From positions 38,532 through 102,531 of the forward strand of contig JAIKZQ010000027.1 of the NCBI GenBank assembly GCA_024682075.1: 64,000 bases of DNA, in the 5' to 3' direction. Origin of the DNA: Lachnospiraceae bacterium (GTDB lineage Bacteria > Bacillota > Clostridia > Lachnospirales > Lachnospiraceae). The first letter of the stretch is position 1, and every line of letters starts with the position of its first letter. A model generated the notes under the pieces. That model made no database searches. It was not told the origin of the DNA and saw only the letters and a list, made by a program, of their open reading frames with translations. This document shows, one piece after another, positions 34,225 through 42,614 of the stretch. The position numbers and the translations under genes are program-made.

Positions 34225-34464
34225 ATGAGACTCGATAAGTATCTCAAGGTTTCCAGACTTATCAAGAGAAGAACTGTTGCAAACTCTGCATGTGATGCGG
34301 GCAGAGTGACGATCAACGACAGGCCGGCCAAGGCGTCCACTGATGTTAAGGCGGGTGATGTGCTCTGCATTTCTTTCGGCAATCGTGAACTTAAGGTAAG
34401 GGTTACGGACGTCCGCGAGACCGTCAAAAAGGACGAAGCGGAATCCATGTATGAGGAATTGTGA
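34225..34464 (+). CDS. rqcP: S4-domain RNA-binding protein RqcP (YabO)
   Basis: A 79-residue S4-domain protein. 'MRLDKYLKVSRLIKRRTVA' at the N-terminus and 'AGRVTINDRPAKASTDVKAG' near residue 27 match RqcP/Hsp15-type proteins, which bind stalled 50S subunits and help add alanine tails in ribosome quality control. The ATG at 34225 is preceded by AGAGGA. Its stop overlaps the divIC start. Gene order HU-rqcP-divIC agrees with B. subtilis except that yabP and yabQ are absent. Confidence 0.9.
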   Translation: MRLDKYLKVSRLIKRRTVANSACDAGRVTINDRPAKASTDVKAGDVLCISFGNRELKVRVTDVRETVKKDEAESMYEEL

Positions 34465-34799
34465 TGTCAGCTGCCGGGCGAAGCAGAAATAAAATTACAG
34501 CGATGGAGAAAAGGCGCAGGAGATCGGGCGCATCGGGTTATCTGCTGATAGCCGTGATCGTCGGTCTTATTTCTGCTGTCGTGATGATCCAGATACATGA
34601 TGTCAAATCCAGGCTTAAGGTTTACGAAGAGCAGGATCAGGCACTCGATGAGCAGATAGCCGCAGAGCTGGAAAGATCCGAGGAACTTAATGAACTGGAG
34701 AAGTATGTCCAGACCAAGGCCTATGCCGAGGAACAGGCTCAGGAGAAGCTCGGACTGGTCAATGAAGGCGAGATCATTTTCAGGTTAGAGGATAACTAG
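34464..34799 (+). CDS. divIC: Septum formation initiator DivIC/FtsB-family protein
   Basis: A 111-residue bitopic protein. A basic cytoplasmic tail leads to one helix at about 26-46 ('YLLIAVIVGLISAVVMIQI'), then a coiled coil (about 50-85) with 'ELNELEKYVQTKAYAEEQAQ' and the family's closing 'EKLGLVNEGEIIFRLED'. DivIC/FtsB proteins link FtsL and FtsQ/DivIB in the division machinery. The ATG at 34464 overlaps the rqcP stop; GTG at 34461 is possible but less likely. The stop overlaps the GTG of tilS. Confidence 0.88.
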   Translation: MSAAGRSRNKITAMEKRRRRSGASGYLLIAVIVGLISAVVMIQIHDVKSRLKVYEEQDQALDEQIAAELERSEELNELEKYVQTKAYAEEQAQEKLGLVNEGEIIFRLEDN

Positions 34800-36238
34800 T
34801 GGGATTAAGAGCGGAGATCGTCTGTAAGAGATATATGGATGAGTTCCTGATGACCGAAAGGGATCCGCATATGGTCATCGGGGTATCGGGCGGGGCAGAT
34901 TCTATCTGCCTTTTATTTTTGATGAAGGAGACACTTGGTGCGGAACGTATCCGGGTGGTCCACATCAATCACATGATCCGCGGAGAAGAAGCCGATGAGG
35001 ATTCCTCCTTTGTGAAGAGCATATGCGAGAGGGAAGGCATTCTTTTCACGGAAGTGAAAAAAGACATTCCCGCTCTTTCGAGGGAGATGGGATATTCCGA
35101 GGAAGAAGCCGGCAGACGGATCAGATATGAGTGCTTTGAAGCGGCGGCCGCTCAGTGGGAGGAAGAGTGCTCACTTGCAAAAGGGAGTGTCAGGATCGCA
35201 GTCGCCCATCACATAGAAGACAATGCCGAGACGGTGCTCTTTAACCTGTTCAGGGGCACCGGGATTCGCGGACTGTCCGGGATCGCACCTGAAAGAGGAA
35301 GGATAATCAGGCCTCTTTTGGGATGTTCAAGAAAGGATATCGAGGAGTATCTCAGGGATCGCGGCGAGAACTTCAGGATCGACCGCACGAATGAGGATAC
35401 GGCATATGCGAGAAACCGCATCCGGAATCTGATACTGCCTCAGGCCGAAGAGGTCAGTTCCCTGGCCGCGGAGCACATAGCATCCGCATCCGGAAAGCTC
35501 AGGTCCATTCTCGAATATCTGGACTGCGAGGTGGACAGGCAGCAGGCAGAGCTTGTCACGGCCGAAGACGGATCGTTCAGGGTGAACAAGCAGGGGCTTT
35601 GCAAGCTGCCGGAAGTCATAGCCTCGATGCTTGTGCTGAGACTTCTGACGGAGCTTACTCCGATGAAAAAAGACATCGGGGAAGTCCATGCCGACATGGT
35701 CCTGGAACTGGCGGCAGGCAGTGCCGGTAAGCATTCGGACCTTCCCTACGGGATCGAGGCCGATGTATCGCATGATGAGATACTGCTCAGAAGGAGATCC
35801 TCTTCAGACAGGGTGGAGCCTGTGATTGAAACGGAAGTGCTGTATCTGAAGGCAAACGATCTCTCGGCAGCGGACATTGCGGCGATAACGGATCCTGCAT
35901 GTGAGGGAAACAGGTACACGAAATATTTCGATTGTGATAAAATATCATTCGCCGCTTCCGCACAGGGCATCGATAAGGAACCCTTTTTCGAGATAAGGAA
36001 AAGGCGTGACGGAGACTTTCTTAAGATCAGGAAAGCGGACGGAAGCCTTGGGACCAAGTTTGTCGGGGATTATCTGACGGATCTGAAGCTTTCCGTTACC
36101 GAAAAAGAGAACATCTTTGTTTTTGCCGCAGGAAAAGAAGTTCTCTGGGTCATCGGATACCGCATGAGCGATACGGCCAAGCTGTCCGATGATACCGTAA
36201 ATATTTTGAGACTGGAGTGCCGGCCCGCAGAAAATTAA
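34799..36238 (+). CDS. tilS: tRNA(Ile)-lysidine synthase
   Basis: A 479-residue enzyme that converts cytidine 34 to lysidine in tRNA-Ile(CAU). The PP-loop is 'VIGVSGGADSICLLFLM' near residue 27, followed by 'HINHMIRGEEADEDSSFV' and 'IAVAHHIEDNAETVLFNLFRG' near 140; the C-terminal TilS domain is 'FFEIRKRRDGDFLKI' near 399. The GTG at 34799 overlaps the divIC stop and has TTAGAGG upstream; an internal ATG at 34835 is the alternative but would cut into the N-terminal helix. It is in its conserved place before hpt and ftsH. Confidence 0.94.
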   Translation: MGLRAEIVCKRYMDEFLMTERDPHMVIGVSGGADSICLLFLMKETLGAERIRVVHINHMIRGEEADEDSSFVKSICEREGILFTEVKKDIPALSREMGYSEEEAGRRIRYECFEAAAAQWEEECSLAKGSVRIAVAHHIEDNAETVLFNLFRGTGIRGLSGIAPERGRIIRPLLGCSRKDIEEYLRDRGENFRIDRTNEDTAYARNRIRNLILPQAEEVSSLAAEHIASASGKLRSILEYLDCEVDRQQAELVTAEDGSFRVNKQGLCKLPEVIASMLVLRLLTELTPMKKDIGEVHADMVLELAAGSAGKHSDLPYGIEADVSHDEILLRRRSSSDRVEPVIETEVLYLKANDLSAADIAAITDPACEGNRYTKYFDCDKISFAASAQGIDKEPFFEIRKRRDGDFLKIRKADGSLGTKFVGDYLTDLKLSVTEKENIFVFAAGKEVLWVIGYRMSDTAKLSDDTVNILRLECRPAEN

Positions 36239-36285
36239 GGCAGGATGCCGGAAAACCGTTAACTTTAGCTTTCGGAGGGATTGTC

Positions 36286-36813
36286 ATGGACAAACATCAT
36301 GTCGAGGTAATGTTTACCGAAGAAGAAGTTGATCGCAGGATCCAGGAGATCGGTGATCAGATAACCAAAGACTATGAGGGAAAACAGGTACACATGGTAT
36401 GCGTGCTCAAGGGCGGTGCATTCTTCATGTGTGAGCTTGCAAAGAGGATCAAACTGGACGTGTCACTCGACTTCATGAGCGCGTCAAGCTACGGATCGGG
36501 CACCGAATCCAGCGGACTTGTCAAGATAGTCAAGGATCTCGACGAGCCTCTTGCCGGCAAGGATGTGATCGTCGTCGAGGATATCGTCGACAGCGGAAGG
36601 ACTCTTTCATATCTGCTCAAGATGCTTTCCGAAAGAGGACCTAAGTCTCTTCGTCTCTGCACTCTTCTTGACAAGCCCTCCAGAAGAGTTACCGAAGTGG
36701 ATGTCACTTATACGGGATTCAAGATTCCCGATGAATTTGTCGTGGGCTATGGACTTGATTACGATCAGCTGTACAGAAATCTGCCTTATATAGGCGTGGT
36801 GAAGTTCGACTGA
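36286..36813 (+). CDS. hpt: Hypoxanthine phosphoribosyltransferase
   Basis: A 175-residue purine salvage enzyme that joins hypoxanthine (and often guanine) to PRPP. The PRPP-binding motif is 'VIVVEDIVDSGRTLSYL' near residue 96, the loop 'VCVLKGGAFFMCELA' near 38, and 'YTGFKIPDEFVVGYGLDY' near 145 completes the family. I chose the ATG at 36286, with TCGGAGGGA upstream, over an in-frame start at 36217 that lies inside tilS. It is 22 bp upstream of ftsH, as in most Firmicutes. Confidence 0.95.
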   Translation: MDKHHVEVMFTEEEVDRRIQEIGDQITKDYEGKQVHMVCVLKGGAFFMCELAKRIKLDVSLDFMSASSYGSGTESSGLVKIVKDLDEPLAGKDVIVVEDIVDSGRTLSYLLKMLSERGPKSLRLCTLLDKPSRRVTEVDVTYTGFKIPDEFVVGYGLDYDQLYRNLPYIGVVKFD

Positions 36814-36835
36814 TCCTTGATTTGGAGGAAGAAAA

Positions 36836-38644
36836 TTGGAAAAGACCTCAAGAAATCCTTTCAGGACGTATCTGTGGCTGATATTTGTGGTGCTCATTAT
36901 CGTATGGGTGGCACAGACACTGAAAGGAAATTCGGCAACTTATTCATACGGACAGATGGTATCTGACCTTCAGGAGGGAAAGATCGTCGAAGCGGTCATA
37001 ACCCCCGACTCTACCGGAAGGTGCGGATACGTCGCAGTCACTACCAAGAACGGATTGATCGAAAGAGTATATGTCACGGATGTAAGCGAGGCAGAAGAGA
37101 TGATAAGGATCCACGGAGTGGATGCCGTCATCAAGGACAGGAGCCTGCTCAACTGGTTCACGAACATACTGCTCCCGATAATACTTCTGGCATTCGTCAT
37201 GGTCTTTCTGCTGTCGGCGATCCTTGGACCCGGCACCAATCAGAGCCAGAGTAACCGGATGATGAATTTCGGCAAGATCCGGTTCAATCTCATAAACGGT
37301 GACGGCAAGATCACGTTTGAAGATGTGGCGGGACTTAAGGAAGAGAAGGAAGAACTTTCCGAGATAGTCGATTTCCTCAAGGATCCGGGCAAGTATTCCG
37401 CACTCGGAGCAAGGATTCCCAAGGGAGTGCTCCTGGAGGGATCTCCCGGAACCGGTAAGACTCTCCTTGCCAAGGCTGTTGCCGGAGAGGCGAAGGTACC
37501 TTTCCTTTCGATATCGGGTTCCGATTTTGTCGAGATGTTCGTCGGTGTCGGTGCATCGAGAGTCAGGGATCTGTTTGAGGAAGCCCAGAAACGCTGTCCC
37601 TGCATAGTGTTCATCGATGAGATAGACGCCGTCGCAAGAAGGCGAGGCACGGGACTCGGCGGCGGACATGACGAGAGAGAGCAGACTCTTAACCAGCTTC
37701 TGGTCGAGATGGACGGATTCACGGAGAATTCCGGCATCATCGTCATGGCTGCGACCAACAGGGTTGACATACTTGATCCCGCGATCTTAAGACCGGGAAG
37801 ATTTGACCGTAAAGTAACCGTTCAGAGACCCGATGTCGCGGGACGTGAGGAGATACTCAAGGTTCATGCGAGAAACAAGAAGCTTTCCGAGGATGTGGAT
37901 CTTGAGAAGATAGCACGTACCACGGCCGGATTTACCGGTGCTGATCTGGAGAACCTTCTCAACGAGGCTGCTATCGGAGCGGCCAGAGCAGGTGACAGGT
38001 TCATTTCGATGGACCGCATCAACACGGCGTTCATCAAGGTCGGAATGGGAACCGAGAAAAAGAGCCGCATTATTTCTGAGAAGGAAAAGAAGATCACCGC
38101 ATATCACGAGACCGGACATGCCATCCTCTTCCATCTGCTTCCGGATGTGGGCCCCGTATATACCATATCGATCATTCCCACGGGAGTCGGAGCTGCCGGT
38201 TATACCATGCCTCTGCCCGAAAGGGATGAGATGTTCCTTTCCAAGGGCAAGATGCTTCAGGATATCATGGTGACCCTCGGAGGAAGGATCGCGGAGGAGA
38301 TAATCTTCGGAGACATCACCACCGGTGCTTCTTCGGACATCAAGCGTGCCACCAAGGAAGCAAGGAGCATGGTAACACGCTACGGAATGAGCGACAATAT
38401 CGGTGTTGTCTGCTATGACAATGATGACGATGAGGTATTCATCGGCCGTGACCTGGCTCATGCCAAGAACCACAGTGAAGAGGTGGCCGGAGAGATCGAC
38501 AGGGAAGTAAGGGCGATCATCGACGACTGCTACAGCAAAGCCAAGCAGATCATACTCGAGCATCAGGATGTTCTCCATAAGTGCGCTGAGCTTCTCGTTG
38601 AAAAGGAGAAGATCGGAAGAGAAGAGTTTGAGGCACTGTTCTAG
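36836..38644 (+). CDS. ftsH: ATP-dependent zinc metalloprotease FtsH
   Basis: A 602-residue membrane AAA+ protease. Two helices (about 12-30 and 110-132) flank a short extracytoplasmic loop. The AAA module has Walker A '[14 protein letters not shown]' near residue 205, Walker B 'VFIDEIDAV' near 262 and the SRH '[20 protein letters not shown]' near 312. The zinc site is 'AYHETGHAI' (HExxH with threonine where most have alanine) near 424. It degrades unassembled membrane proteins and regulators. The start is a TTG at 36836 with GGAGGA eight bases upstream; no nearby ATG fits. Confidence 0.95.
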   Translation: MEKTSRNPFRTYLWLIFVVLIIVWVAQTLKGNSATYSYGQMVSDLQEGKIVEAVITPDSTGRCGYVAVTTKNGLIERVYVTDVSEAEEMIRIHGVDAVIKDRSLLNWFTNILLPIILLAFVMVFLLSAILGPGTNQSQSNRMMNFGKIRFNLINGDGKITFEDVAGLKEEKEELSEIVDFLKDPGKYSALGARIPKGVLLEGSPGTGKTLLAKAVAGEAKVPFLSISGSDFVEMFVGVGASRVRDLFEEAQKRCPCIVFIDEIDAVARRRGTGLGGGHDEREQTLNQLLVEMDGFTENSGIIVMAATNRVDILDPAILRPGRFDRKVTVQRPDVAGREEILKVHARNKKLSEDVDLEKIARTTAGFTGADLENLLNEAAIGAARAGDRFISMDRINTAFIKVGMGTEKKSRIISEKEKKITAYHETGHAILFHLLPDVGPVYTISIIPTGVGAAGYTMPLPERDEMFLSKGKMLQDIMVTLGGRIAEEIIFGDITTGASSDIKRATKEARSMVTRYGMSDNIGVVCYDNDDDEVFIGRDLAHAKNHSEEVAGEIDREVRAIIDDCYSKAKQIILEHQDVLHKCAELLVEKEKIGREEFEALF

Positions 38645-38717
38645 TGATATTGGCAATATTGCACAAAAGCCTGTCAAAGATTATGTGAAGTTTGTGAATC
38701 TTTGGCATAGTAAGGCA

Positions 38718-38750
38718 GGGGGTCAGGTGCTACTATATGAATGTACCCCC
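38718..38750 (+). repeat. Short inverted pair in the ftsH-GH13 gap
   Basis: GGGGGT at 38718-38723 and ACCCCC at 38745-38750 could close a hairpin around TCAGGTGCTACTATATG. The rest of the 330-bp gap holds a terminator and a promoter but no gene. The GGGGTCAGGTGC motif recalls dispersed Firmicute repeats, but only one copy is seen here. Confidence 0.35.
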
Positions 38751-38796
38751 AATACATTTTGTTTTGGAAATACCCCAAGAGATAGATTCTCTGGAG

Positions 38797-38830
38797 AAAA
38801 GACAGCTTCCCCGGCTGTCTTTTTTCTTTT
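38797..38830 (+). terminator. Terminator after ftsH
   Basis: AAAAGACAGC at 38797-38806 pairs with GCTGTCTTTT at 38814-38823 around a 7-base loop, followed by a T-rich tract to 38830. Confidence 0.93.
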
Positions 38831-38893
38831 TATCCGGGAAAACAGGATCGCTCATGCCGGTCTTCCCGGGGCGAGATTAATCTTATCGTTTGC

Positions 38894-38922
38894 TTGTATA
38901 GGCTGATAAAATAAGCTACAAT
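38894..38922 (+). promoter_or_regulatory. Putative sigma-A promoter for the GH13 gene
   Basis: TTGTAT at 38894-38899, 17 bp, TACAAT at 38917-38922. It lies 54 bp before the start and after the ftsH terminator. Confidence 0.6.
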
Positions 38923-38976
38923 ATGTTGTGGTTTTTTGGTTTTTGAACTGAATGCATTTAATGCCGGAGGTTTTTC

Positions 38977-41088
38977 ATGTTCGTGGGTCTTGAACATCGG
39001 AAGAAGGTACTGGGCGACCAGCGGTATATTCTTTCAATGCGTCCTGTTTTCAACATAAGGGCACTTTATTCCGATACAACATCAAATTATCTGAATCCCG
39101 AGGAACCGATGCCGGGAGACAGTATAACGGTCAGGTTCCGTGCGGCCAAGAACAATGTGGACGTGGTCCTTCTTGTTGCCGGCGGCAGGCGTTATGCGCT
39201 CACGAAGGCAGAGACCGAAAGACATTTTGATTATTACGAGACCCATATAGAACTTTCCGGCGGAAAGTTTGCTTATCATTTTGAGATCTGGTCGGGATCG
39301 ATGAAGGTTTTCTTTGACTCAAGAGGTGCGGTCACCGATCCTAACGAATACTACGATTTTGTCGTATTTCCGGGCTTTTCGACTCCGGACTGGAGCAAGG
39401 GCGCGGTCATGTACCAGATTTATGTGGACAGATTTTGTGACGGAGACCCCACAAATAACGTCTTAGATGGTGAGTACAATTATATTGGGCATCCCGTTCA
39501 CAGGGTTGAGGACTGGAATACGCCTCCTTCGCAGATGGATGTCAGGAATTTCTACGGCGGCGACCTCCAGGGTGTTCTTGATAAGATGGACTACATTAAG
39601 AGCCTCGGTGTTGAAGTCATATATTTTAACCCGTTGTTCGTGTCGCCCTCTAACCACAAGTATGACATTCAGGATTACGATCATATCGATCCTCATTTCG
39701 GCAGGATCGTGGATGACAGCGGCGATCTTCTTCCTCCGGGCGAGAAAGAGAACCGTCTTGCGACGAGATATATCAGGAGAGTTGCGGGAAGAGCCAATCT
39801 GACCGCGAGCGACGAGCTGTTCATCAAGGTCGTGAAGGAAGCACACAAAAGAGGGATGAAGGTCATCCTCGACGGCGTGTTCAATCATTGCGGCTCCTTT
39901 AACAAGTGGATGGACAGGGAGCGCATTTACGAGAATGAAGAGGGCTATGAAAAGGGCGCTTACGTCAGCCCGGCCAGCCCTTACAGGAATTACTTTTCAT
40001 TCAACAATGAGAACGGATGGCCGTATAACGGCTCATATGACGGCTGGTGGGGGCACGATACGCTTCCGAAGCTCAATTATGAAGGTTCGGAACAGCTCCT
40101 CGAGTATGTGCTGAGGATCGGAGCCAAGTGGGTGTCCGAGCCCTTCTGCGTTGACGGATGGAGACTTGATGTTGCCGCAGACCTTGGTCATTCGCAGGAT
40201 TTCAACCACTATTTCTGGAAGAGATTCCGCAAGGCGGTCAAGGAAGCCAATCCGGACGCTCTCATACTTGCAGAGCACTACGGTGATAAGAAAGCATGGT
40301 TGCAGGGCGATGAGTGGGATTCCGTGATGAACTATGATGCGTTCATGGAGCCTGTCACCTGGTTCCTTACCGGAATGGAGAAGCATTCCGACGACTTCCG
40401 CGAGGATCTGCTCGGAAATGCCGACTGTTTCTGGGGAGCAATGAAACATCACGGTGCGACGTTCTCCACACCCAGCATGCAGTCTGCGATGAATGAGCTG
40501 TCCAATCACGATCACTCGAGATTCCTGACCAGGACCAATCATATGGTAGGAAGGACGGGAACTCTCGGACCCGATGCCGCATCAAGGGGCATCAACAAGG
40601 CGGTGTTCCGCGAGGCGGTCGTGATCCAGATGACCTGGATGGGAGCACCCACTATCTATTACGGCGATGAAGCGGGAGTGTGCGGATTCACCGATCCGGA
40701 CAACAGGCGGACATATCCCTGGGGCCGTGAAGATAAGGAGATGATCTCTTTTCACAGGGATCTGATATCTTTAAGGCACAGGCATCCTGTCTTTAAGACG
40801 GGCTCCATCAAGATGGTGGACAGTGACTATAATTTCATTGCCTACGGCAGATTTGACCGCAAGGAACAGTTCCTGATCCTCATCAACAACAATGATCATG
40901 AGATTTACAGAAATCTCACGGTCTGGGAAATCGGAACTACCAGATCCGGAATGATGAGGACGGTATTCAGGTCGGACAGAAGCGGCTATTCAATGACCGG
41001 ATCGGAATACAAGCTTTCCGGAGGTCTGCTTGACATTGCCATACCCCCTGAGTCGGCTACCATTCTTGCTTTTTATGTACCCGTGTGA
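38977..41088 (+). CDS. GH13 alpha-amylase-family enzyme, neopullulanase/cyclomaltodextrinase-like
   Basis: A 703-residue GH13 enzyme that should cleave alpha-1,4 (and perhaps alpha-1,6) glucans or cyclodextrins. Residues 1-125 form an N-terminal beta domain of the kind found in neopullulanases. The barrel begins at 'VMYQIYVDRFCDGDP'; catalytic residues lie in 'VDGWRLDVAADLGH' (nucleophile Asp near 396), 'ALILAEHYGD' (acid Glu near 431) and 'ELSNHDHSRFL' (Asp near 511). There is no signal peptide, so it works inside the cell on imported maltooligosaccharides or on glycogen; glgB in this window fits with glycogen use. GCCGGAGG precedes the ATG. No terminator separates it from the tRNA gene 27 bp downstream. 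Confidence 0.9.
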   Translation: MFVGLEHRKKVLGDQRYILSMRPVFNIRALYSDTTSNYLNPEEPMPGDSITVRFRAAKNNVDVVLLVAGGRRYALTKAETERHFDYYETHIELSGGKFAYHFEIWSGSMKVFFDSRGAVTDPNEYYDFVVFPGFSTPDWSKGAVMYQIYVDRFCDGDPTNNVLDGEYNYIGHPVHRVEDWNTPPSQMDVRNFYGGDLQGVLDKMDYIKSLGVEVIYFNPLFVSPSNHKYDIQDYDHIDPHFGRIVDDSGDLLPPGEKENRLATRYIRRVAGRANLTASDELFIKVVKEAHKRGMKVILDGVFNHCGSFNKWMDRERIYENEEGYEKGAYVSPASPYRNYFSFNNENGWPYNGSYDGWWGHDTLPKLNYEGSEQLLEYVLRIGAKWVSEPFCVDGWRLDVAADLGHSQDFNHYFWKRFRKAVKEANPDALILAEHYGDKKAWLQGDEWDSVMNYDAFMEPVTWFLTGMEKHSDDFREDLLGNADCFWGAMKHHGATFSTPSMQSAMNELSNHDHSRFLTRTNHMVGRTGTLGPDAASRGINKAVFREAVVIQMTWMGAPTIYYGDEAGVCGFTDPDNRRTYPWGREDKEMISFHRDLISLRHRHPVFKTGSIKMVDSDYNFIAYGRFDRKEQFLILINNNDHEIYRNLTVWEIGTTRSGMMRTVFRSDRSGYSMTGSEYKLSGGLLDIAIPPESATILAFYVPV

Positions 41089-41115
41089 TAGAATTCACTC
41101 TTGCAGATTGCAGAC

Positions 41116-41199
41116 GCGGGTATGGCGAAATAGGTAGACGCAAGGGACTTAAAATCCCTCGGGGGCGACTCCGTGCCGGTTCAAGTCCGGCTACCCGCA
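41116..41199 (+). tRNA. tRNA-Leu (anticodon UAA)
   Basis: An 84-base tRNA with acceptor stem GCGGGTA/TACCCGC, discriminator A at 41199, a D-loop (AATAGGTAGACGC), anticodon loop CTTAAAA with TAA at 41150-41152, a long variable arm (CGGGGGCGACTCCG) as in leucine tRNAs, and T-loop GTTCAAG. CCA is not encoded. It is alone, between the GH13 gene and a lipoprotein gene; the lipoprotein frame open upstream overlaps it but its true start is later. Confidence 0.97.
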
Positions 41200-41231
41200 T
41201 TTTGTTGTGTCAAAAAAAGGTTTTATCGGAT

Positions 41232-42476
41232 ATGAAATACGGATTCATGAAAAAAAGAATACTTGGACTCGGGCTTGCACTTTCGCTTGCCCTGACCGGT
41301 TGTTCGGGTGATCCGGATGCATACAGGCCGGCAGATGATCAGGACGAACCGGTGGTGACCGAACCGGTCGAAAACCCTCCCGATGAGGAAAGTCCGGGCA
41401 CACAGACCGGTCCTCAGGGACTTATGGCCATAGGCGAGAGATATGAACTGAACGGCAAGATCGAAAGCTACCTTACCGGTGAATGGATAGATGCCGAGAT
41501 AGCAGCAAGACGCCCGATGGCTGTGATGATCCCCAACAACAGGAACAGTCTTCCCCAGTACGGCGTGTCTTATGCCGACATCATCTATGAGGCTCCGATG
41601 GAAAAATGCAGCTGCACGAGGCTGATGGGAATATTCCAGAATTACGGAGATCTCGAATACATAGAGCCCATCCGAAGCAGCAGGCACTATTTCCTGCTCG
41701 AGGCACTGAGCTACGATGCGATCTATTGTAACTGGGGACTTGCCGCAGCATATGTGGGACCTTTGATCAACAGCGATCTGGTTGACAACGTCAGCGCCTC
41801 GGTTGCCGGGATCGACGTGGCGGCCGATGAGGCGTTTTCGAGAGACAGGGAAAGACAGCAGCTCGGATATTCGCTTGAATATACCGGAGTGATGTCGCTC
41901 GAGGGTTATAATGCCGCAGTTTCAAGGCTCGGATACAGCACGGATTATCCGACCTCCGATTACACATTTCCGCTTCAGTTCGCAACGGAAGCATTTCTTG
42001 CGGAATATGAGGATTACTCCGACATCACGACCATATATCCCGGAGGCGATCACAACCAGGGTTCACCCAACGGATACAGCGAGCTCAATCCGTACTTTGT
42101 GTATAACCCGGAGGATCACCTGTATTACAGATATCAGAACGGTGAGCCTCATATGGATGAATATAACGGCGAACAGCTTGCCGTGACGAATGTCATCATC
42201 AAGTTTGTCTCCGGAAATGCGCTGGATGACATGGGTTACATGAATTTCAACGTGTTCGGCATGGGAGAGGGAATTCTCTTCACCAACGGAAAGTGTGTTC
42301 CTCTCACATGGTACAGGGATCTTCCCTTCAACGAAGACCTTGATTTTGACGAAGGCGTGTACGAGCAGACCAGATACTATGATGCCGAGACCGGCGATGA
42401 GGTGATCCTCAACAGAGGAAGGACATGGATCTGTCTTGTGTGGGATGAATACGCCAACTATACCAAATATTTCTGA
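41232..42476 (+). CDS. DUF3048 lipoprotein (YerB-like)
   Basis: A 414-residue secreted lipoprotein of the DUF3048/YerB family. The signal 'LALSLALTGCSG' places the lipidated cysteine near residue 21. The two DUF3048 parts are visible: 'RPMAVMIPNNRNSLPQYGVSYADIIYE' to 'EPIRSSRHYFLLEAL' (about 95-160), and 'VIIKFV' to 'GRTWICLVW' (about 315-405). The function is unknown. The ATG at 41232 (or 41247) is chosen because the frame upstream runs through the tRNA-Leu gene; neither has a good ribosome site. It may be transcribed through the tRNA. Confidence 0.88.
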   Translation: MKYGFMKKRILGLGLALSLALTGCSGDPDAYRPADDQDEPVVTEPVENPPDEESPGTQTGPQGLMAIGERYELNGKIESYLTGEWIDAEIAARRPMAVMIPNNRNSLPQYGVSYADIIYEAPMEKCSCTRLMGIFQNYGDLEYIEPIRSSRHYFLLEALSYDAIYCNWGLAAAYVGPLINSDLVDNVSASVAGIDVAADEAFSRDRERQQLGYSLEYTGVMSLEGYNAAVSRLGYSTDYPTSDYTFPLQFATEAFLAEYEDYSDITTIYPGGDHNQGSPNGYSELNPYFVYNPEDHLYYRYQNGEPHMDEYNGEQLAVTNVIIKFVSGNALDDMGYMNFNVFGMGEGILFTNGKCVPLTWYRDLPFNEDLDFDEGVYEQTRYYDAETGDEVILNRGRTWICLVWDEYANYTKYF

Positions 42477-42495
42477 GTTTGAGACATGATCGAGA

Positions 42496-42521
42496 GAGGA
42501 CCCTGACCGGGTCCTCTTTTG
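42496..42521 (+). terminator. Terminator after the DUF3048 gene
   Basis: GAGGACCC at 42496-42503 pairs with GGGTCCTC at 42509-42516 around TGACC, followed by TTTTG. Confidence 0.88.
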
Positions 42522-42547
42522 TTATATAGCGGCATTGCAATTATCCC

Positions 42548-42576
42548 TTGCAGTGAACCTGAGCGGGCGATACAAT
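42548..42576 (+). promoter_or_regulatory. Sigma-A promoter of metY
   Basis: TTGCAG at 42548-42553, 17 bp, TACAAT at 42571-42576. The leader to the start is about 32 nt, too short for a SAM riboswitch. Confidence 0.7.
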
Positions 42577-42614
42577 AAGAAAAGACTTTTTATATGGAAA
42601 TTCAGGAGGGTAAC

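Noticed and set aside
41085..41231. Longer N-terminus for the DUF3048 lipoprotein
   Set aside because: The extension runs through the tRNA-Leu gene and would bury the lipoprotein signal 60 residues inside.
42522..42614. SAM riboswitch before metY
   Set aside because: The mapped-looking promoter leaves only about 32 nt of leader, and no S-box elements are visible.
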